From: CANKHA01 sp963750965
Lineage (GTDB): Bacteria; Pseudomonadota; Alphaproteobacteria; Rhizobiales; Xanthobacteraceae
DNA: 64,000 bases
Reading direction: 5' to 3'
Assembly (NCBI GenBank): GCA_963750965.1
Contig: CAVVSK010000019.1
Coordinates: 62,001 to 126,000 of the forward strand
Shown here: in pieces, positions 1-6,986 of the stretch
Numbering within the stretch: position 1 is the stretch's first letter
How the letters are laid out: each line of letters opens with the position of its first letter
The notes under the pieces: generated by a model
Databases searched by the model: none
What the model saw: only the letters and a program-made list of their open reading frames with translations
Told to the model about the DNA's origin: nothing
Program-made: the position numbers and the translations under genes

Positions 1-130
1 GGGCAACCGCCTGACGCGTCCGTAGTATGCGGCAATGGGGAAGGGGCCTGTGATAACAAGCGCGTGAGTTGGGAGAAGCGAAGGCCCGGCCGCCGTATAT
101 CTAACATATTACCGGCAGTGGCTTTTGCCC

Positions 131-185
131 CAGGCGTCGGTGACTGAGAGACGCGACCGCGCTCCGGCCTGTACTCAGGGGAGCC
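131..185 (+). promoter_or_regulatory. Leader element, copy A (two hairpins, SD-covering)
   Basis: First of four copies of a conserved leader (others near 2107, 20415 and 24231). Hairpin P1 is GCGTC (134-138) with GACGC (150-154) around the invariant loop GGTGACTGAGA. Hairpin P2 pairs GCTCC with GGAGC and CCTG with CAGG, burying the purine-rich GGGGAG ribosome-binding stretch. It precedes a degenerate zinc-ribbon reading frame, the same family that follows copy B. The role is inferred from structure only. Confidence 0.6.
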
Positions 186-334
186 TGCAATATCTGAGCT
201 CCATACGCGCGCTATCCCTCAACCAATGTCGGTCGAGACGCAGCGTTTGTCCGCGCTGTCGCGAACGGCTCACGTTGAGGCGCATAGAGCCTGAGGGTGA
301 TGGGATTGATCGCCGCAACTACCACTGCAGCTAA
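182..334 (+). pseudogene. Degenerate zinc-ribbon small protein
   Basis: The sequence aligns with the intact zinc-ribbon gene at 2165-2344: both follow the same leader, both contain the GCAATAT stretch near the start, and both encode CPxC followed by RIEP. Here the expected ATG is lost and the frame ends right after the third cysteine, so the second zinc knuckle (CxxC) is missing. I read it as a decayed paralog rather than a working gene. Confidence 0.45.
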
Positions 335-461
335 TGCCATCGTGAGCAAACTTTCCTTGTGAGGTTCCACTCCCGGTGATTTTGTAAGTACGCCGCCTCA
401 GTTGGTTTGGCATCGTAGCCATTCGCTCAAAAGAGCAATGCGGGAGAACGCGTCTTACGCT

Positions 462-644
462 TTATATTCGATGGTAAGCATCTGTTGCAGCTGACTGCCG
501 ATTGATCGCCGACAAGCAATCCTCTCGATTTTCGAACGGACCACAACCCAGTTTGCCGCCGCCATTTATGGAATACCAGCCATCCTTTACGCCGCGCCTG
601 TCGGATTCGAGCTCGTTGATATGGCGGGGGGTCAGATTTTGCAT
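462..644 (-). CDS. Small hypothetical protein (60 aa)
   Basis: A 60-residue hydrophilic protein with a compact core (GWYSINGGGKLGCGPF, then a conserved-looking C..AI helix). The start is supported by an AGGA sequence 8 nt upstream of ATG. No signal peptide or membrane segment. I do not recognise a named family, but the glycine-rich strand pattern and the good ribosome-binding site make it more likely a gene than a chance frame. The longer overlapping frame on the same strand lacks these features. Confidence 0.45.
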   Translation of the reverse strand: MQNLTPRHINELESDRRGVKDGWYSINGGGKLGCGPFENREDCLSAINRQSAATDAYHRI

Positions 645-668
645 GACATGTTCCTAGGCTGGTGATCA

Positions 669-884
669 ATGGGACTTCACGGCTATCGAGATTTACGCGG
701 CCAACGGAGCGCAAACATTGATTGCCGTAACTCAATAGCCGCGCACCGGGTGTTTGAAGTAAGGCAGACACGCGCAAACTTACGCGAGATGGCCGGACTG
801 CTCACAGAAGGCTCAGGACTGTCCGACGCGGAAGTCGAGCAACTTGCCAAGCGCATAACTGGCAAGACGACGAGCACTCTCTAA
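669..884 (+). pseudogene. Probable fragment of a small helical protein
   Basis: Only the last 35 or so residues look real: the ending LSDAEVEQLAKRITG resembles QSDAEIVSLAERMVG at the end of the intact helical protein at 23587-23802. The N-terminal half shows no similarity to that family and probably belongs to a rearranged or decayed sequence. It might still be translated, but the usual tyrosine/alanine-rich first helix is missing. Confidence 0.35.
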
Positions 885-932
885 CACTCACAGCGTTTTT
901 ATTTTTACTGTTGGTCGGACGCCCTTACCTCG

Positions 933-1130
933 TTATCGCTTCTGAGCTGGTGCCCGTTTCGGCGTCTCGTATACGAGGTCGTTTTCCTGATTTTTATCGG
1001 CCTGAAGCGCAAGACGGAAATAGGATTCCGCCATTGACGCGTATTCGACCTGCAAGCGGAGGTTCGTCTCGGCGTTCGCCATCGTGAAAAACTCTATTGC
1101 TTTCGCGCGGTACGCATCGGCTGAAGTCAT
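933..1130 (-). CDS. Small helical protein, 65 aa (YRxKA type)
   Basis: A soluble two-helix protein whose first helix carries the pattern YRAKAIEFFTMA and whose second carries MAESYFRLA. At least six other genes in this window encode proteins of the same shape (3395, 11918, 20744, 23587, 23871, 31829). They have similar size, no cysteine pattern, and an alanine/glutamate-rich amphipathic character. Function unknown. The ATG is the first in frame. Confidence 0.6.
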   Translation of the reverse strand: MTSADAYRAKAIEFFTMANAETNLRLQVEYASMAESYFRLALQADKNQENDLVYETPKRAPAQKR

Positions 1131-1139
1131 TACGCGGCC

Positions 1140-2100
1140 TGGTCTGTTGCGCTAGAGCCCCCGAGTAAATTGCGCTGCAAGCTAACAGTAAGCAGGCTTA
1201 TGTTCTAAACAACACATAGTGAAGCAGAAGTGATGGGGGATAGCGCGGAACCCGCGCGGGGACTACACCAGGAAGCAGACCCCAGCCAAGGCGGCCCTAA
1301 CGCTTGGCGACGCCGTTTTACCGCCTTGCAATATTTGGTAATATCGCGGTGTTTGTGGCCAAGATTTGCCGTGGTGCTGAAACGCCGCTGGAACTGTCCT
1401 TGCCCCAAACGAATTATAGAGTCCGGTTGGCGCTACCAGGGCTGCTCATGCCACGCTTTTGCGCACGCGATGAAAGAGGATGGCTCGTGCCTACGAGAGG
1501 TACGATGGCGCGCACCGTTTACGACGTGTTGGTAGCTGCTGAACAATGTGAAGAAGAGTTCAAGTCTGCGGTTCTGGCGCTGTTGCTCGGCACCACCGTC
1601 AATACCGTGCAAGCAACGGCTTGGAGAATACGGCGCGGCGCCAAATCGGCCCGTAGTTCTCAACCCGCTCGAGTTAGGATCAAATGGACGTACTCTTCAC
1701 CGCCACACATGGACGCTTAGCCAGCGACTTTAACCGCCGAGGCCCAGTTCCCCCGACAATAGGGCGTTTGCGTCCAGAGTTAAGGTTGACGCCAAGTCTT
1801 CATGCCGGCAAGCCGCTGGGATTGTAATCTCGCAGGCAGCCATGGGTACTTGTTCCCCGTAACCCTATGGTTAGGGCCGCCGGGCTGACCCCGAGAATGC
1901 CTCCGGCGGCCCGCCCGGTTCGACAATTGATGAACGGGAGGGGTACTGTCCTAATTCGCAAACGAGAGGGGGAGTTTGAATTGTCCCGAATTAAGTAGGG
2001 GACTAATCACTTTCCACCGCGTCATTTTCGCCAGTTGGTCAATTTTGCTCAGTCTTGGCGCTGCATGAGGCGGATGATGATTCCATCACCGACAACGGCT
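1140..2100. other. Long stretch without a convincing gene
   Basis: Several overlapping frames exist but none has a recognisable product or ribosome-binding site. The least implausible is a 71-codon plus-strand frame from 1505. Two structural items stand out: a sequence at 1637-1718 that recurs inverted near 3722-3812, and a perfect 10-bp inverted repeat GGGCCGCCGG (1874-1883) with CCGGCGGCCC (1903-1912), not followed by a T-run. Confidence 0.4.
1637..1718 (+). repeat. Dispersed repeat, inverted copy near 3722-3812
   Basis: This stretch and the reverse complement of 3722-3812 share runs such as GATCAAATGG and TCTTCA. Translated, they give the related peptides ARVRIKWTYSS and ARVKIKWPHSS. Neither copy sits in a recognisable gene. 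It could be the rest of a transposase or of another mobile sequence, but I cannot name it. Confidence 0.4.
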
Positions 2101-2106
2101 GCGAGC

Positions 2107-2160
2107 CAGGCGTCGGTGACTGAGAGACGCTTCTGCGCTCCCACCTGAACAGGAGGGAAG
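2107..2160 (+). promoter_or_regulatory. Leader element, copy B
   Basis: Carries the invariant GCGTC-GGTGACTGAGA-GACGC hairpin, then a second hairpin in which TCCC pairs with GGGA and CCT with AGG, so the AGGAGGGA ribosome-binding site of the zinc-ribbon gene at 2165 is in the stem. Compared with the other copies the second hairpin keeps pairing although its sequence differs, which supports a real RNA structure. Confidence 0.65.
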
Positions 2161-2164
2161 CCTT

Positions 2165-2344
2165 ATGACCGACATGCAATATGTCCGAACTGATCCGCAG
2201 CCAACGGGGCAAACGTCGTGTCCTAAATGCGGAAATCCGATGGGATTGACCCGTATTGAACCCGACTCGCCTGGAAAAGACTTCCGCACCTTTGAGTGCG
2301 GGCAATGTCAGCATATCGAAACGATGGTGATCACGTTCGCCTAG
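2165..2344 (+). CDS. Small zinc-ribbon protein (59 aa)
   Basis: Two CxxC knuckles (CPKC and CGQC), about 30 residues apart, with an intervening RIEP segment, are typical of small zinc ribbons that bind nucleic acid or act as folding cores. The start ATG follows AGGAGGGA, which lies inside leader element B. An intrinsic terminator follows the stop by about 10 nt, so this is a monocistronic unit. A decayed paralog lies at 182-334. Function unknown. Confidence 0.7.
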   Translation: MTDMQYVRTDPQPTGQTSCPKCGNPMGLTRIEPDSPGKDFRTFECGQCQHIETMVITFA

Positions 2345-2353
2345 GAAGGCTTC

Positions 2354-2384
2354 AAGGCCGCCTCAGTGGCGGCCTCTTTCATTT
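2354..2384 (+). terminator. Intrinsic terminator after zinc-ribbon gene
   Basis: GGCCGCC (2356-2362) and GGCGGCC (2368-2374) form a 7-bp stem with a 5-nt loop followed by TCTTTCATTT. The same stem type, with a TCAGT loop, recurs behind several small genes in the window. Confidence 0.7.
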
Positions 2385-2568
2385 CAAAGGGTGAGTGGCC
2401 GAGTTTTATCAATGGGTTGGCCTAATTCGGCCAGCACCGATGACCCCTGTGGGACGTGGCCCGCAGATGCAAGCAGATCTCGGCAGCCCGAAAGATGATT
2501 TTGTATTCCGATTTAATGGGGCGACGTCGGGTGCCGATTGCACGCCTCAAGGGCCGCCTTTGGGACCT

Positions 2569-2796
2569 TTAGGCATAGGGTGGCACCTCCACCAGTGTTC
2601 CTATCAAGCGCAACAATGCTTGTTGTTCCGGCCCATTTCCGCTGCGCAGGAACTCGCCCAACTCGACGTGGGATAGCCGGCCACCAGAAGGAGCGTTGGG
2701 CTGGTGAATGATGAAAGCATGACCGTTCTCCGGCTCGCGGCCGAGGAACCACGAATCCCCGTTTGGGCTGCGATAGATCTCCCGCCTGTCCGGCAT
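2569..2796 (-). CDS. Small conserved hypothetical protein (75 aa)
   Basis: A soluble 75-residue protein starting MPDRREIYRSPNGDSW, with a middle FIIHQPNAPSGG and a C-terminal helix rich in leucine. It matches my memory of a small-protein family common in Bradyrhizobium, without known function. AGGAGA lies 5 nt before the ATG. No membrane segment or signal peptide. The protein looks complete. Confidence 0.65.
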   Translation of the reverse strand: MPDRREIYRSPNGDSWFLGREPENGHAFIIHQPNAPSGGRLSHVELGEFLRSGNGPEQQALLRLIGTLVEVPPYA

Positions 2797-2894
2797 AGGT
2801 TCTCCTGCTTTGCGCTAAGCATACCACGGGCGGGCGGGGCCGCGATGACTAAGGGCGGAATATTCAAACTGAGGCACTACCCGGTGAAGCCGTA

Positions 2895-3029
2895 ATGGCA
2901 AAAAGACTACGCAAGCCTACCGGATGGCGTCGCGCTTTGGCCTATCCGATCAAGCTGCGGGAGGGCGATGTTATCAGCACGATGGCACAGGCGGAGCTAA
3001 GGAAGACCGCCCGGCGGGGCGTTGTCTAG
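2895..3029 (+). CDS. Possible very small basic protein (44 aa)
   Basis: An ATG frame of 44 codons starting MAKRLRKPTGWRRALAYPI, strongly basic at the N-terminus with an acidic middle. The composition looks protein-like, but the ribosome-binding site is weak (GGTGAAG) and no family is recognised. A longer overlapping frame on the same strand has a less plausible composition. Confidence 0.3.
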   Translation: MAKRLRKPTGWRRALAYPIKLREGDVISTMAQAELRKTARRGVV

Positions 3030-3202
3030 AGGTTCCGCCGAGCGGCCCTGCGCCCCCGAGGAGACTGGGGGGTCATGCCGGGATGATACCGCCCTCCGGC
3101 AGGAGCGCAACATCCGCAACAGCGCCGCAATATGACGCAGCGCGGAAGATTAGACGGGTGTTTAGGTGCCATCCTCTCAATTTGCCTATATTACGGGGCG
3201 AT

Positions 3203-3289
3203 GGTCATGAGACCACAGACGCCAAAAGGCATCTGATCGAATTGCTCACGTCGCTCACCGCTCTCGTGCAGATGAAAATCGAAGCAGGT
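3203..3289 (+). pseudogene. 3' remnant of the MRSNL-type small gene
   Basis: The encoded stretch GHETTDAKRH...MKIEAG matches the C-terminal third of the intact protein at 20472-20678 (GHGTTVANTR...TKIEAS). The start and first two thirds are missing and the original stop codon is lost, so the frame runs on to 3340. It is followed by the same GCCGC-TCAGTT-GGCGGC hairpin that follows other small genes here. Confidence 0.5.
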
Positions 3290-3394
3290 AGGCCGCTCAG
3301 TTGGCGGCTGCTTTTATTGTTAACAAAGATGCAAAATTAAGGTCAGAGCGCTAACCATGTTGCGCGCGGCTGGCATGCTGCTATCTTCCCGAAA
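3290..3394 (+). repeat. Flank of small-gene cassette, inverted copy at 37850-37955
   Basis: Nearly identical to the reverse complement of 37850-37955. It holds a GGCGGC hairpin and the run AACAAAGATGCAAAATTAAG. Here it is followed by a small helical gene (3395-3571); at the other locus the gene is absent and the downstream flank (like 3612-3710) follows directly. Confidence 0.6.
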
Positions 3395-3571
3395 ATGAAG
3401 AAGCAGATTGACCGGTACGTAGAGAAGGCCGAGCAGTTTGAGGGCAAGGCTGACAAAGCCGAGAACCCCACAGTCAAACTCACTTACAAAGAGCTTGCCC
3501 GCAGCTACCGGACGCTGGCCGACCATGCTGAGAGAGGACAGGAGCTCGTGCGGATAGATGCCGCAAGTTGA
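3395..3571 (+). CDS. Small helical protein (58 aa)
   Basis: Starts MKKQIDRYVEKAEQF and contains YKELARSYRTLADHAER, giving two amphipathic helices joined by a short polar turn around an asparagine-proline. It belongs to the same shape class as the proteins at 933, 11918, 20744, 23587, 23871 and 31829. It lies between two flanking sequences that occur elsewhere in the window (37754-37955) without it. The ATG follows a weak purine stretch. Function unknown. Confidence 0.6.
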   Translation: MKKQIDRYVEKAEQFEGKADKAENPTVKLTYKELARSYRTLADHAERGQELVRIDAAS

Positions 3572-3611
3572 AGCCGCCTCGTGCGGTCACACCTTCGTTC
3601 GAACATTCGAT

Positions 3612-3710
3612 TACGATTAGTAATACTGGACGCCCCCTTTAGCCCCCCTTGAGCGTCCAGTTTGGCCCCGGCTCGGTGTCGGGGCTTTTTTTATTGGTTC
3701 GCAAACTGCG
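3612..3710 (+). repeat. Downstream flank of the cassette, inverted copy at 37754-37849
   Basis: Matches the reverse complement of 37754-37849 including the terminator. It starts with a TGGACGCC motif and contains a second GCGTCCAGTTTGG. Confidence 0.55.
3664..3692 (+). terminator. Intrinsic terminator after the small helical gene
   Basis: GCCCCG (3665-3670) and CGGGGC (3680-3685) form the stem with a 9-nt loop, followed by seven Ts. The identical terminator occurs on the minus strand at 37774-37801. Confidence 0.75.
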
Positions 3711-3976
3711 GTGGCTGTCTAAGCACCAATGCGTGGGCGCTGAAGAGTGCGGCCATTTGATCTTAACCCGAGCAGTTTGAGAACGCCGGGTCGATTTGCC
3801 GCCGCGCCGCCTCAGGCGGCGATGCTCGGCGGCCGGTACAGCGCCTAGCACGTCTCCCCGTGCGGGGCCGGTGCCGCAGTGGTACGCTCGACTCGGAAGC
3901 TGCCCTGCAGACGTGAGCCGGGACGAGACGCTGTGAGCTTATTCACCCCTAACCAGTCTTTAGAGGACAGAAGGCC

Positions 3977-5092
3977 ATGAAGGAATCACCCATCAAGGTG
4001 GGAGTCATCGCGGATCAGACGGGTCCACTCTCGTTCATGGGTATCGCCAACGCAAACGTCGCCAGGATGGTAATTGATGACATCAATGCAAAAGGTGGCT
4101 TGTTGGGGCGGCAGATCGATCTGTACCTCGAGGACAGCGCAACGATTGATAGCGTCGCGGAAGCCAAAGCCACCAAGCTCGTCCAGCACGATCAGGTCGA
4201 TGTAATCTTCGGCGGCATTTATAGCTCGACGAGGCAGGCTATCAAGGGTCCTGCTGTCACGAAGGGCAAGAAGCTTTACATTTACCCGGAGCAATACGAG
4301 GGACAGGAATGTGACCCGCTCATCTTCTGTACCGGCCCGGTGCCGGCGCAGCAGGTTGATCCTCTCATTCCCTGGCTGATGCAACAAACGGGAGCGAAGA
4401 AATTCTACTTGCCGTCAGCTGACTATATTTGGCCGCACACGATGAACAAGAAGGTCAGTCAGGTTGTTACGGCTAACGGTGGCGCGATCGTCGGAGAGGA
4501 GTACTTTCCCCTTGATCACGCTGACTATGGAAAGACGATTGAGAAGATCACGTCCAGTGGTGCCGAGGTGGTATTCAATACGACCGTTCCGCCTGGGCTC
4601 ACGCCATTCCTCGAGCAGCTATATAATTCTGGCTTCACGAAGCGAGGCGGACACATCGTCTGCACTTACTTCGACGAGAACTTTCTGAACATGGTGCCGG
4701 CCGCACATGTGGAGGGTCTGTACAGTTGTCTCGACTACTACCAGACCGTCGACGATCCGTTCAGTAAGAAACTGATCAATCAGTACGACAAGCTGTATCC
4801 AGGCAATGCCAAGTTCACTGCTGGCAGTGCGTGTTCAGGCCTGTACCGAGGTCTGAAGCTCTGGGAGGCTGCCGTGAAAGAGGCAGGCTCGCTAAAGCAA
4901 GAAGATGTCATCAAGGCACTGGATCATGCAAAGATCGCTGAGGGGCCGGGTGGTCCAGCTGAAATGGTGCCCGGTCAGCATCACGCTCGAATGAACATGT
5001 ACATTGCCCAAGCAACCGACGGTCATTTCAAGATCGTCAAGAGCCTGGGGGTCGTCGATCCAAAGGAGGGGAATGTCCCGCGCTTTGTTTGA
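3977..5092 (+). CDS. Urea/short-chain-amide-type ABC substrate-binding protein, no signal peptide
   Basis: A 371-residue type I periplasmic-binding-fold protein of the UrtA/FmdD/AmiC group (Peripla_BP_5/6): KVGVIADQTGPLS at the start, GRQIDLYLEDSA, a tyrosine-rich YIYPEQYEG, SADYIWPHTMN and GQHHARMNMY, which are hallmarks of that group. Known members bind urea, formamide or short amides. Unusually the protein starts directly at the first strand: an in-frame stop lies nine codons upstream of the ATG, so no export signal can be added. There are no permease or ATPase genes beside it. It may be a cytoplasmic AmiC-like ligand sensor or a leftover of a urea/amide transporter. AGAGGA lies upstream. 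Confidence 0.85.
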   Translation: MKESPIKVGVIADQTGPLSFMGIANANVARMVIDDINAKGGLLGRQIDLYLEDSATIDSVAEAKATKLVQHDQVDVIFGGIYSSTRQAIKGPAVTKGKKLYIYPEQYEGQECDPLIFCTGPVPAQQVDPLIPWLMQQTGAKKFYLPSADYIWPHTMNKKVSQVVTANGGAIVGEEYFPLDHADYGKTIEKITSSGAEVVFNTTVPPGLTPFLEQLYNSGFTKRGGHIVCTYFDENFLNMVPAAHVEGLYSCLDYYQTVDDPFSKKLINQYDKLYPGNAKFTAGSACSGLYRGLKLWEAAVKEAGSLKQEDVIKALDHAKIAEGPGGPAEMVPGQHHARMNMYIAQATDGHFKIVKSLGVVDPKEGNVPRFV

Positions 5093-5342
5093 ATTTTAGC
5101 AGAACAAGCGCTGCTGGTTGATGATGCTACGCGGCTTGTAGAAGCCACTCAGGATGGATGAGCGTTTTTTGCTTGGTCTATTCCACAAGGCGGTCGAGAA
5201 TGTCGCAGTTGGGTCAAAAGTCGCCTTCGCATCGGATCCGCAGCAGGTCCGTTCGTCTACCGGCCAAGAGCTGGTTGAATCGAAAACAACAGGCCGTCCG
5301 GAGCTAAAGCTAATTAGCGCGTCTGCGGCTTCCCTGGCAGTA

Positions 5343-5376
5343 AGAAAACGCCGCGTCCCATATGAGGACGCGGCGC
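5343..5376 (-). terminator. Intrinsic terminator of the secreted basic protein gene
   Basis: CGCCGCGTCC (5349-5358) and GGACGCGGCG (5366-5375) form a perfect 10-bp stem with a 7-nt loop. On the minus strand it is followed by TTTTCTT, 27 nt after the stop of the gene at 5403. Confidence 0.8.
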
Positions 5377-5402
5377 TGGTATCAAGCGATGCTTGCTAGG
5401 TA

Positions 5403-5849
5403 TTAACCGCAGCGCACCGCGCCGACATGCCGGCCGCGATGATTGCCGACGCGCGGTGCCCAATGCCGGCCGCTATGCAGAGCGCGGCACCAGCCGGAAC
5501 CGTAGGAAGCGTAGGAAGCGTAGGCGACACGGGGGCCATGTACCACGAAAGCGACCGAGTTCGTTGGATAAGACCGCGCGACGACGCGATTATGGGTTCC
5601 ACTGCGCACAACCACGCGGGTGTTACTGCGGTTGTTGCTGGCGTGGGTGCGGGTGGTGGTCCGGGTGGTTACTTTCTTCCGGTCACCGTTCGTCACCACG
5701 CGCTTGGTGGTCGTGGTCTTCTTCACGTCCGCTTGCGCGAGTTGCAGGCCGGCCTGCGCGTTTGCGGGCTTCATTGCGGTATTCGCGCCGAACAGAATGG
5801 TCAGCGCCGCCACCGCGGCAAGCTGAGCATAATTGCGTTTCGACAGCAT
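5403..5849 (-). CDS. Secreted basic low-complexity protein (148 aa)
   Basis: The start at 5849 gives a clear signal peptide (MLSKRNYAQLAAVAALTILF, cleavage near ANAQ) and has AAAGGAA 7 nt upstream; the longer upstream frame has neither. The mature part is threonine-, arginine- and histidine-rich (TTTTKR, TTRTTTRTH) and ends in a GWCRALHSGRHWAPR segment with two cysteines. It is probably periplasmic or surface-exposed. No domain recognised. Monocistronic, with its own terminator. Confidence 0.65.
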   Translation of the reverse strand: MLSKRNYAQLAAVAALTILFGANTAMKPANAQAGLQLAQADVKKTTTTKRVVTNGDRKKVTTRTTTRTHASNNRSNTRVVVRSGTHNRVVARSYPTNSVAFVVHGPRVAYASYASYGSGWCRALHSGRHWAPRVGNHRGRHVGAVRCG

Positions 5850-6184
5850 AAAATGGTTCCTTTGTGTGTGCAGACACAGGACAAGAACTTCGGGACAATG
5901 TTGTTCCAATAAAGGGGAGATAATTATTTGATTTCCGGTGCTTACTGAACTTTCGTTCAGATTGACCTCCCGCGGCCCTTGAACGAATTTGGCTGACGAC
6001 ATCACCGGAGATTCAAAAACAAAAAGTTTGTCGGCCCGAGAATTATTCGCGGATACCGCGTTATTTCTCGATTTATGCCGTTGAGAGAGCAATCGCAATG
6101 AACGGCACTGAGCAACCATTAAAGGTAAAAAAGGGCCCAATGCAGCGCCGCAGCTCCCCTGAGTGGGCTAGTGATCTCGATCAT

Positions 6185-6290
6185 TAGGGCGTGTACTCAT
6201 AAACGAGGGATGTCTGCTTTTGGGGCTAAAGCAGACGTGCGCTGGTCAGCCCGGAATTTCGCCTTTTTGACCCTAAGCGGACAAGTCAGG
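6185..6290 (+). repeat. Left end of dispersed palindromic repeat (MITE-like)
   Basis: Begins with TAGGGCGTGTACTCATAAA, which is repeated inverted with one mismatch at 6939-6957. The inner part (GATGTCTGC, AGCAGACGTGC) resembles the repeats at 6841-6957, 23211-23313 and 25850-25962. It looks like the end of a small non-autonomous mobile element. Confidence 0.5.
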
Positions 6291-6325
6291 CGTTGTACCT
6301 CTGCCAACCATAGAATCTGAATGCT

Positions 6326-6832
6326 ATGATTTTGATCCGTCAGTTGATGGAGCCGATGATGCGTTTGAAAAAAGAATTTTCCGATCTGCGTCTGTCGTTC
6401 GAACCTCTGACGTTCTATCAGAAGTTCGAGCATATTTGCATCATGGTGCTGACCGCACTGATCGCTATCGTAATTGTCTTAGCGATGTGGAATTTGACGT
6501 TGAAGATTTTGCTTAGCATTTTGTCGACCAATTTTGATCCGACCGATTATGGTGTGTTCCAGGCCGTATTCGGCACGATCTTCACCGTCATCATTGCACT
6601 CGAGTTCAAACGCTCGCTGCTGGTGCTGGCCGAGCGAAGTGACAGTGTGGTGCAGGTACGTGCCGTCGTCCTGATCGCGCTGTTGGCAGTCGTACGCAAA
6701 CTGATCATCCTCGATCTATCGAGCACCGATGCTTTTCATCTTCTGGCGCTGGCGGCAGCTATCCTCGCGCTCGGCGCGGTCTATTGGTTAGTCCGCGACC
6801 AGGACCGGCGTGGCTTCGGTGTTTCGGGCTGA
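6326..6832 (+). CDS. PsiE-family membrane protein
   Basis: A 168-residue inner-membrane protein of the phosphate-starvation-inducible PsiE family. Four hydrophobic segments (around residues 38-66, 80-97, 112-126 and 135-155) and the family signature FGTIFTVIIALEFKRSLL after the first loop support this. Its biochemical role is unknown; in E. coli psiE responds to phosphate limitation and cAMP-CRP. It lies alone between two inverted repeat ends (6185-6203 and 6939-6957), so it may have moved as a unit. Confidence 0.85.
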   Translation: MILIRQLMEPMMRLKKEFSDLRLSFEPLTFYQKFEHICIMVLTALIAIVIVLAMWNLTLKILLSILSTNFDPTDYGVFQAVFGTIFTVIIALEFKRSLLVLAERSDSVVQVRAVVLIALLAVVRKLIILDLSSTDAFHLLALAAAILALGAVYWLVRDQDRRGFGVSG

Positions 6833-6840
6833 ATTGCACG

Positions 6841-6957
6841 ATGTCCGCTATTGGCCCTAAGCAGACGTGCCGAAAGCTAGCCCGGATGTCCGCTTCTGAG
6901 GGTAGCGCGGACATCGCCAAGTCTGTGAGCGTTCTGGATTTATGAGTACACGTCCTA
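6841..6957 (-). repeat. Right end of dispersed palindromic repeat (MITE-like)
   Basis: Contains ATGTCCGCTATTGGCC, GCCGAAAGCTAGCCCGGATG and the terminal TTTATGAGTACACGTCCTA, inverted with respect to 6185-6203. The same sequence, ending at TACACGCCCTAG, occurs at 25850-25962, and its inner part inverted at 23211-23313. Confidence 0.55.
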
Positions 6958-6986
6958 GTCAGGGGTAAAGCAGCTGCTCAGTACAC

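Noticed and set aside
1874..1912. Perfect 10-bp inverted repeat as an intrinsic terminator
   Set aside because: No T-run follows on either strand and no gene ends nearby; noted only as a hairpin.
5154..5399. 81-codon plus-strand frame after the binding protein gene
   Set aside because: It runs through the terminator hairpin of the minus-strand gene and has no recognisable motif or ribosome-binding site.
5427..5912. Plus-strand frames opposite the secreted basic protein gene
   Set aside because: They mirror a low-complexity gene that has a signal peptide, ribosome-binding site and terminator on the minus strand.
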